Part shown: one piece after another, positions 5,477 to 10,006 of the stretch
Numbering within the stretch: position 1 is the first letter of the stretch
Layout: each line of letters begins with the position of its first letter
DNA from: Fimbriimonadaceae bacterium
GTDB lineage: Bacteria > Armatimonadota > Fimbriimonadia > Fimbriimonadales > Fimbriimonadaceae
Reading direction: 5' to 3'
Assembly (NCBI GenBank): GCA_947447315.1
Contig: CANFJD010000077.1
Span: 1-10,006 of the forward strand
Length of the DNA stretch: 10,006 bases
Notes under the pieces: generated by a model
Told to the model about the DNA's origin: nothing
Databases searched by the model: none
Seen by the model: the letters and a program-made list of their open reading frames with translations, nothing else
Made by a program: the position numbers and the translations under genes

Positions 5477-7000
5477 ATGGCAAGCATTCGACCCGAAGAG
5501 ATCACCGATATTCTGAGACAGGAACTCGAAAATTTCGAGAAGAAAGTCGATACAGAACACGTCGGTACCGTCCTGCAGGTAGGCGACGGTATCGCCCGCG
5601 TCTACGGCCTGCCCGACTGCCAAATGGGTGAATTGTTAGAGTTCCCCGGTGGCGTGATGGGATTGGCCCTCAACCTAGAAGAAGATTCAATCGGCGCCGT
5701 ACTAATCGGTGACGATCGAAAGATCGTCGAGGGAGATGCCGTTCGCGAAACCGGACGCATCATCCAGGTTCCGGTGGGCGATGCCCTCTTGGGCCGCGTT
5801 GTAAACGCCCTCGGCCAGCCGATTGACAACAAGGGAGAAATTGCCAGCACGGAATTTCGCTTGATCGATACGATCGCTCCCGGCGTTGTGGATCGCCAAC
5901 CCGTTACCCAGCCGCTCCAAACCGGTATCAAGGCAATCGACGCCATGATCCCCGTCGGCCGTGGTCAGCGCGAATTGGTAATCGGCGACCGACAGACCGG
6001 TAAGACCTCCATCACCATCGACACCATTCTTAACCAGAAGAAGAATTTCGATGCTGGCGATCCGGTCTACTGCATCTATGTCGCTTGCGGCCAAAAAATG
6101 GCTAACGTGGCCCGTGTCGTACAAACTCTTACCGAGTTTGGCGCCATGGAATACACCACCGTCGTTGTAGCTTCCGCTTCGGACTCCAACGCCATGCAGT
6201 ACTTGGCGCCGTTTGCCGGTGCCGCCATCGGTGAATACTACCGAGACAACGGTAAGCACGCTCTGGTTATCTACGATGACCTTACCAAGCACGCTGCCGC
6301 TTACCGCGCGCTTTCACTCTTGCTTCGCCGTCCGCCCGGACGAGAAGCGTATCCCGGCGACGTTTTCTATCTGCACTCCCGCTTGCTGGAGCGCGCGGCT
6401 AAGATGTCCGACGAAAACGGTGGCGGTTCGCTCACTGCTCTACCGATCATCGAAACCCAAAGTGGAGACGTTTCTGCGTACATTCCGACCAACGTGATCT
6501 CGATCACCGACGGTCAGATCTATCTGGAACCCGACCTCTTCTTTGCCGGTGTTCGCCCGGCCGTTAACGTCGGTATCTCGGTAAGCCGTGTCGGTGGAAA
6601 CGCTCAGATCAAGGCGATGAAGTCCGTGGCCGGTAAGTTGAAGCTCGAAATGGCTCAGTACCGCGACGTGGCTGCGTTCTCGCAGTTCGCATCGGATCTT
6701 GACATTTCCACGCAGCGACAGCTCACCCGCGGTCAGCGATTGACCGAGTTGCTCAAGCAAAACTTGGCTTCTCCGATGGACGTCATCGATCAGGTGATCT
6801 CAATCTACGCTGGTGGACAAGGTGTCCTCGACAACATCCGCAACGATCAGGTTCGAGCATTCGAAACTGGATTGTTGAAGTTTGTTCACGAGAAATACCC
6901 GGATGTCGTGGAAAATCTCCGCGCCACCAAGGCCCTCAGCAAAGACCACGAAGAAACCTTGAAGAAGGCGATCCAAGAGTTCGCCGCTTCGTTCAAGTAA
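5477..7000 (+). CDS. atpA: F0F1 ATP synthase subunit alpha
   Basis: Alpha alternates with beta in the F1 hexamer and holds the non-catalytic nucleotide sites. It also contributes an arginine to the catalytic site in beta. The 507-residue product is the normal length. The N-terminal delta-binding helix (about 5-25) leads into the beta-barrel domain (VLQVGDGIARVYGL, about 32-45). Walker A GDRQTGKT is at 170-177 and LVIYDDLTKHA near 263-273. The arginine-finger segment GISVSRVGG has R371, equivalent to E. coli alpha Arg376. The C-terminal helical domain is complete. It begins 22 bases after atpH with a weak purine stretch (AAGAGA). The usual partner beta (atpD) is not encoded in this window. Confidence 0.98.
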   Translation: MASIRPEEITDILRQELENFEKKVDTEHVGTVLQVGDGIARVYGLPDCQMGELLEFPGGVMGLALNLEEDSIGAVLIGDDRKIVEGDAVRETGRIIQVPVGDALLGRVVNALGQPIDNKGEIASTEFRLIDTIAPGVVDRQPVTQPLQTGIKAIDAMIPVGRGQRELVIGDRQTGKTSITIDTILNQKKNFDAGDPVYCIYVACGQKMANVARVVQTLTEFGAMEYTTVVVASASDSNAMQYLAPFAGAAIGEYYRDNGKHALVIYDDLTKHAAAYRALSLLLRRPPGREAYPGDVFYLHSRLLERAAKMSDENGGGSLTALPIIETQSGDVSAYIPTNVISITDGQIYLEPDLFFAGVRPAVNVGISVSRVGGNAQIKAMKSVAGKLKLEMAQYRDVAAFSQFASDLDISTQRQLTRGQRLTELLKQNLASPMDVIDQVISIYAGGQGVLDNIRNDQVRAFETGLLKFVHEKYPDVVENLRATKALSKDHEETLKKAIQEFAASFK

Positions 7001-7015
7001 CGAGCAATCCTGTTC

Positions 7016-7037
7016 GGGGAAGCCACCGCGCTTCCCC
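7016..7037 (+). promoter_or_regulatory. Intercistronic hairpin between atpA and atpG
   Basis: GGGGAAGC (7016-7023) and GCTTCCCC (7030-7037) form a perfect GC-rich 8-bp stem with a 6-base loop. It begins 16 bases after the atpA stop. After the stem comes ACTCCAATTTTAATTCAG and then the atpG ATG, so a short U-run begins 7 bases downstream. That is a poor fit to a strong terminator but possible for partial termination or 3'-end protection. The arrangement mirrors the atpE-atpF gap. Confidence 0.65.
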
Positions 7038-7055
7038 ACTCCAATTTTAATTCAG

Positions 7056-7913
7056 ATGGCAACCCTAAAAGAAATTCGTATCCGTATCAAAACGGCTAAG
7101 AACATTCAGCAGATCACCAAGGCGATGAAGCTGGTGGCGGCGGCACGGCTTAAGAAAGCCACCGATCGCGTGCTGGAAGCCCGACCGTACGCGGACAAAC
7201 TGAAAGAAGTGATGGGAAGCCTATCGGCTGGCGGCGAACTACCGCCTCACCCGCTCATGGAAAGCCGGGAAGTTAAGAAGATCGCCCTGATCCTCATTAC
7301 TTCCGACAGAGGGTTGGCGGGTGCCTATAACACCTCGCTCATCCGAAAAGCCAGCGACTTCCTCAAGGATGCCACCGTTCCGGTCACCTTGGTAACGGTT
7401 GGTAAGAAAGGAACGCAGTTCTTCGGCAAGCGGGGATACGACATTCATAAGTCCTTCACCGTGCCGAGCAGCGGTGCCCGCCTGGAAGATGCCGTCGAAG
7501 TAACCCGAACCGCTCGGGGACTGTACGAAAGCGGTGAAGTAGACGCCGTCTTCGTCGTGTACAGCAAGTTCTTCAGCGCCATCCGACAAGTCGCTACCAG
7601 CGTCCAACTTCTGCCCATCGTCGCTCCCGAGTCAACCGGTACCACCGGTGGTGAAATTGAGTTCGAGCCGAGTGCCGAGGCTCTCCTCGACACCCTGCTT
7701 CCCCGCTACTTCGGAACCCTGATATGGCAGGCCATGTTGGAAAGCACCGCGTCAGAGTTCGGCGCCCGTATGACCGCTATGACCTCCGCTACCGACAACG
7801 CGGGCAAGATGATCAGCAGCCTCACATTGAAGGCAAACCGAGAACGACAAGCTTCCATCACCAAGGAAATTCTTGAAGTCGTTGGCGGCGCGGAAGCACT
7901 TAAAGGTCGATAG
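7056..7913 (+). CDS. atpG: F0F1 ATP synthase subunit gamma
   Basis: Gamma is the central rotor shaft that couples c-ring rotation to conformational change in the beta subunits. The 285-residue protein starts with the conserved helix LKEIRIRIKTAKNIQQITKA (4-23) and AMKLVAAARLKKA. The Rossmann-like foot contains ITSDRGLAGAYN (about 81-92), and the protein ends with the C-terminal helix holding MTAMTSATDNAG (about 239-250), the part that enters the alpha/beta cavity. No ribosome binding site is visible before the ATG. The intercistronic hairpin and an AATTTT run lie just upstream. It is the last ATP synthase gene here, whereas in most bacteria atpD and atpC follow immediately. Confidence 0.97.
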   Translation: MATLKEIRIRIKTAKNIQQITKAMKLVAAARLKKATDRVLEARPYADKLKEVMGSLSAGGELPPHPLMESREVKKIALILITSDRGLAGAYNTSLIRKASDFLKDATVPVTLVTVGKKGTQFFGKRGYDIHKSFTVPSSGARLEDAVEVTRTARGLYESGEVDAVFVVYSKFFSAIRQVATSVQLLPIVAPESTGTTGGEIEFEPSAEALLDTLLPRYFGTLIWQAMLESTASEFGARMTAMTSATDNAGKMISSLTLKANRERQASITKEILEVVGGAEALKGR

Positions 7914-7931
7914 GAACCTAAAGCGAGATCA

Positions 7932-7966
7932 ATACCGCCGAGGTGTGCATTACACCTCGGCGGTAT
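7932..7966 (+). terminator. Strong hairpin at the end of the ATP operon
   Basis: ATACCGCCGAGGTGT (7932-7946) and its exact complement (7952-7966) form a 15-bp stem with a 5-base loop, starting 18 bases after the atpG stop. It is the longest perfect stem noticed in the window. The following bases (ATTACGTGAG) lack a U-tract, so termination may be incomplete or need a factor, and read-through into the lipoprotein gene 20 bases later is plausible. A 3' stability role is an alternative. Confidence 0.6.
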
Positions 7967-7985
7967 ATTACGTGAGAACTAAGCC

Positions 7986-8474
7986 ATGAAACGAAATGTG
8001 ATTTCCGGTCTAAAACTCGCCGCTTTGGTGTCCATTCCCGTTTTGATGGCAGGATGCGGCGGTTCTTCCAGTGCCCTCGGGATCAACTCCAAGATGAGTA
8101 TCCAGCTCATCCGCACCGATACCTCCCAGGATCTCACGAAGTACGAGATCTACCTAACGAAGGACGCCAATACATCATTCGATCCAACCGATCTCGAATC
8201 GTTTGCCTCAACCACCGATCGACCGTCTTGGTCCGACGAATATTCATCCGACCGGACGTCGTCGCAACTCACCCTAAATTTCCGAACCCGCAGTACCCAG
8301 CCGCCGTACTTCCTGTTCATTAAGGTGGCTGCCACGGGGGCATCCTTCGAGACGGTAAAGCTCCAAATCGATGTCGACAGCAAAGCTGGCACCCGAAAGA
8401 CGTTTAACCTCACCCCTGGCACTACGCAACGGTTATCTGCGGTGCGCATCGATCGAAATTCGGCCGATTACTAG
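7986..8474 (+). CDS. Small predicted lipoprotein of unknown function
   Basis: The 162-residue product starts with a classic lipoprotein signal: basic MKRN, a hydrophobic stretch and the lipobox LMAGC with C24 as the predicted lipidated residue. GGSSS follows rather than Asp, so outer-membrane sorting would be the default in a Gram-negative cell. The mature part is Ser/Thr/Asp-rich. It has alternating hydrophobic residues suggesting beta-strands (SQLTLNFRTR, YFLFIKVAA, ETVKLQIDV), compatible with a small beta-sandwich, but no known family or catalytic motif is recognised. It lies 72 bases after atpG behind a strong hairpin and before a convergent terminator. It may have its own promoter inside the atpG end or be expressed by read-through. 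A link to ATP synthase is not implied by the sequence. Confidence 0.8.
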   Translation: MKRNVISGLKLAALVSIPVLMAGCGGSSSALGINSKMSIQLIRTDTSQDLTKYEIYLTKDANTSFDPTDLESFASTTDRPSWSDEYSSDRTSSQLTLNFRTRSTQPPYFLFIKVAATGASFETVKLQIDVDSKAGTRKTFNLTPGTTQRLSAVRIDRNSADY

Positions 8475-8495
8475 ACCGCCAGTAGGAACCGGATA

Positions 8496-8521
8496 GTGCC
8501 GGATGTAAACGCATCCGGCAC
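8496..8521. terminator. Hairpin between convergent genes, probable bidirectional terminator
   Basis: GTGCCGGATG (8496-8505) and CATCCGGCAC (8512-8521) form a perfect 10-bp stem with a 6-base loop. It lies midway between the stop of the lipoprotein gene (8474) and the stop of the convergent epimerase gene (8537). No U-tract is present on either side, so efficiency is uncertain. Position between two converging 3' ends is the main argument. Confidence 0.6.
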
Positions 8522-8536
8522 CAACCTCCCGCTCAC

Positions 8537-9412
8537 CTAGTACGGGCAGCGCAGAGCGCGAATCGCGGATTCACCGATGGATTCATCCAGCTTCCGCAGT
8601 TCGGTCAAGAATGCGCCAAAGTGCCGCCAAGGCTTAAAGTCGACTTCATCCCAACCGGTGAACCGAGTCTGGAAGTTCGGCTTTCGATCAATACGGAGTC
8701 CGTACTTCTCCACCAGCTCCCGACTGCCCGGGAAGATGCTCTCGCAAGTACCAATAGGATCGGCTTCCCACGTCGCCAGTTGCTCCTCCGTGTAAGCATT
8801 CGGACAAAGCGCTTCCACCACAATCCCCTCGGGATCACCTTCCAACGGACGTTCAAGCCGTCGAACACTTTGCGTGATGCAGTCCAGTACATCGTCCCGA
8901 TCAACGCCACCGTAAAGGAGCCGCGTGCCGTATCCGTTCAACCAGTCATCCCCCCAGGGCGTCAAGTTGTTGGGCCGCACGGAAACAAATCTCACCCCGT
9001 GATTACGACGGTTGTATTCACACAACTCTTCGCCAATCCGCTTCGTAAACCCGTACTTGTCGTAATGGCCGTACCAAGCGGTGGAACTCAAAAAGACGAA
9101 CTTCTTGATTCCGTTCGCCTTCGCCGCCTGAAAGGCGTTGAAAGCACCATCCACGTTCAGCCGCCAGTAGTCAAGCTCCGTTTTCTCCCGCCAGTGAATG
9201 CCGTGCCACGCCGGAAGGTGTACGATCGCATCGCATCCTTCCGCCGCTTTCTCCAAGCCAAACCCATGCTGGATATCCAACTGGTGGAACGGCAGTTCAC
9301 CGGTGTCAAAAAAATTTACATCGGAAAGCACGAGTTCGTGGCCCTGGGCGGCAAGCAAAGGCGTCAATCCCCGGCCAATGTTCCCACTTGCGCCGGTCAA
9401 TAAAATTCGCAT
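8537..9412 (-). CDS. NAD(P)-dependent epimerase/dehydratase family protein (extended SDR)
   Basis: This is a 291-residue extended short-chain dehydrogenase/reductase, the fold used by nucleotide-sugar epimerases, dehydratases and uronate dehydrogenase. The N-terminal Rossmann signature TGASGNIG is at 6-13, and D31 at the end of strand 2 suits NAD(H) binding. The active-site set is present: SST at 109-111 and Y120-G-F-T-K124 (YxxxK). The C-terminal substrate region contains VRPNNLTPWG and a long helix-rich end typical of sugar-acting members, but substrate cannot be deduced. Length is somewhat short compared with UDP-glucose epimerases (about 320-340). The start at 9412 has AAGGTG about 13 bases upstream on the - strand. 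It follows a disrupted dehydrogenase gene by 60 bases in the same direction, so the two probably form one sugar or polyol metabolism unit. Confidence 0.9.
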   Translation of the reverse strand: MRILLTGASGNIGRGLTPLLAAQGHELVLSDVNFFDTGELPFHQLDIQHGFGLEKAAEGCDAIVHLPAWHGIHWREKTELDYWRLNVDGAFNAFQAAKANGIKKFVFLSSTAWYGHYDKYGFTKRIGEELCEYNRRNHGVRFVSVRPNNLTPWGDDWLNGYGTRLLYGGVDRDDVLDCITQSVRRLERPLEGDPEGIVVEALCPNAYTEEQLATWEADPIGTCESIFPGSRELVEKYGLRIDRKPNFQTRFTGWDEVDFKPWRHFGAFLTELRKLDESIGESAIRALRCPY

Positions 9413-9472
9413 CGGCTGAGTTTGGCACCTTTCGCAATCAACAGTCTATTCATTCTCCGCCGACTTCAATTG

Positions 9473-10006
9473 CTAATCAACCCACCGAAACACCGCCGAC
9501 AACTGGTCACCTTTAGCTAGCGAAGCATAGACCTCAGCCGCTTGATCCACCGAAATCGCATCGACCAGACCATCCATCGAAAGCTTCCCTAGTTCCAGCA
9601 GCCGAATGACCGCCTCAATATCCGACGCATCGGCACTACGCGGAAAAAGCGGCCGCGCCTGCTTGGCGAATACTTCCTCGTACGGAATGTCGATTGAGCC
9701 CGGATAGCTCCCCTGGATCAGAATGCGAACCCCGTCCGTGCCCGGCTCGGCCCAAGATTTTTCCCGCCCCGCCGCAACACACTCGGAATCGATCGAACAG
9801 ACCCCGTGGCATCCACCAAGACATCGGCCCAACCCGCCTCGGGAGCCTCCGCAGATGCATCAATTCCCGCCGCTCGGGCCACTTCCACTCGACTCTGACG
9901 CAGGTCATACGCCCGTACTTCCCCGCCTTTTTCCCTCGTTGCAATCGAAAAAACTCGCGCCGAAAGCTGGCCGATCGGCCCTAATCCAACCACCGCCACC
10001 CGTTCC
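9473..10006 (-). pseudogene. Medium-chain (zinc alcohol dehydrogenase family) dehydrogenase, 3' part, frame-disrupted
   Basis: The reading frame entering from the right edge contains the Rossmann motif VAVVGLGPIGQLSARVF, then VRAYDLRQSRVEVARAAG and DVLVDATGS. This is the cofactor-binding domain order of medium-chain dehydrogenases. This frame ends at a TGA (9718-9720). The remainder, DGVRILIQGSYPG, a C-terminal FPRSADASDIEAVIRLLELG and the end AVFRWVD, continues in the -1 frame to the stop at 9473. Adding one G in the GGGG run at 9767-9770 (read on - strand) would give the smooth join VLRRGREKSWAEPGTDG. The break therefore looks like a one-base deletion or a homopolymer sequencing error. The catalytic, zinc-binding N-terminal lobe lies outside the window. 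Substrate is unknown; the neighbouring SDR suggests sugar or polyol oxidation. Confidence 0.75.

Noticed and set aside
5702..6292. 196-residue antisense frame in atpA
   Set aside because: It is fully covered by the highly conserved alpha subunit coding sequence.
8621..9403. 260-residue + strand frame opposite the epimerase
   Set aside because: The - strand frame has the complete SDR signature (TGASGNIG, YxxxK); the + strand product has no motif and is an antisense shadow.
9750..9775. Programmed -1 frameshift site in the dehydrogenase gene (GGGAAAAAT on the - strand)
   Set aside because: It does not fit the X XXY YYZ slippery pattern in the right frame, no downstream structure was evident, and this enzyme family is not known for recoding. 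A homopolymer indel is simpler.
1..10006. CRISPR arrays, tRNA/rRNA genes, insertion sequences, phage or defence genes
   Set aside because: No regular repeat-spacer pattern, transposase-like frame, cloverleaf or rRNA-like segment was found on either strand by reading.

Overview
The window is bacterial chromosome, and its core is a proton-type F0F1 ATP synthase operon on the + strand. Gene order is atpZ-like, atpI-like, atpB (a), atpE (c), atpF (b), atpH (delta), atpA (alpha), atpG (gamma). Gram-negative character is suggested by a lipoprotein with a clean lipobox. GC content looks moderate (mid-50s percent, by eye) and Shine-Dalgarno use is patchy. No marker gene fixes the phylum. The overall look of the proteins would fit Armatimonadota (Fimbriimonadia) or a similar under-studied phylum, but that is a low-confidence guess.

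Layout. Positions 1-146 carry no convincing gene, only an inverted repeat that could end recG transcription. recG (147-2243, - strand) encodes the branch-migration helicase and diverges from the ATP operon across only 33 bases. The operon runs from 2277 to 7913. The two small leading membrane proteins (AtpZ/AtpI families) are followed by the membrane sector genes a, c and b, and then delta, alpha and gamma. The genes for beta (atpD) and epsilon (atpC) do not follow atpG. A 15-bp-stem hairpin lies there instead, then a small secreted lipoprotein gene (7986-8474). The enzyme must therefore be completed by atpD/atpC from another locus.

The right end is on the - strand and faces the operon: an extended SDR-type NAD-dependent epimerase/dehydratase (8537-9412) preceded by the 3' part of a medium-chain (zinc alcohol dehydrogenase family) dehydrogenase. 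The latter is interrupted by a one-base frame change and runs off the window. A 10-bp-stem hairpin at 8496-8521 separates the convergent transcription units.

No new defence, mobile or biosynthetic system is visible. What deserves a second look is detail within the ATP operon. There is a split operon without beta/epsilon. Perfect intercistronic hairpins sit exactly after atpE and after atpA, where subunit stoichiometry drops. An A-rich leader with the best ribosome binding site precedes atpE. Several subunits have non-standard ends: a coiled-coil extension on AtpZ, an extra N-terminal hydrophobic segment on subunit b, and a hydrophilic tail on subunit c. The atpI-like frame has no normal start codon that keeps its first membrane helix.
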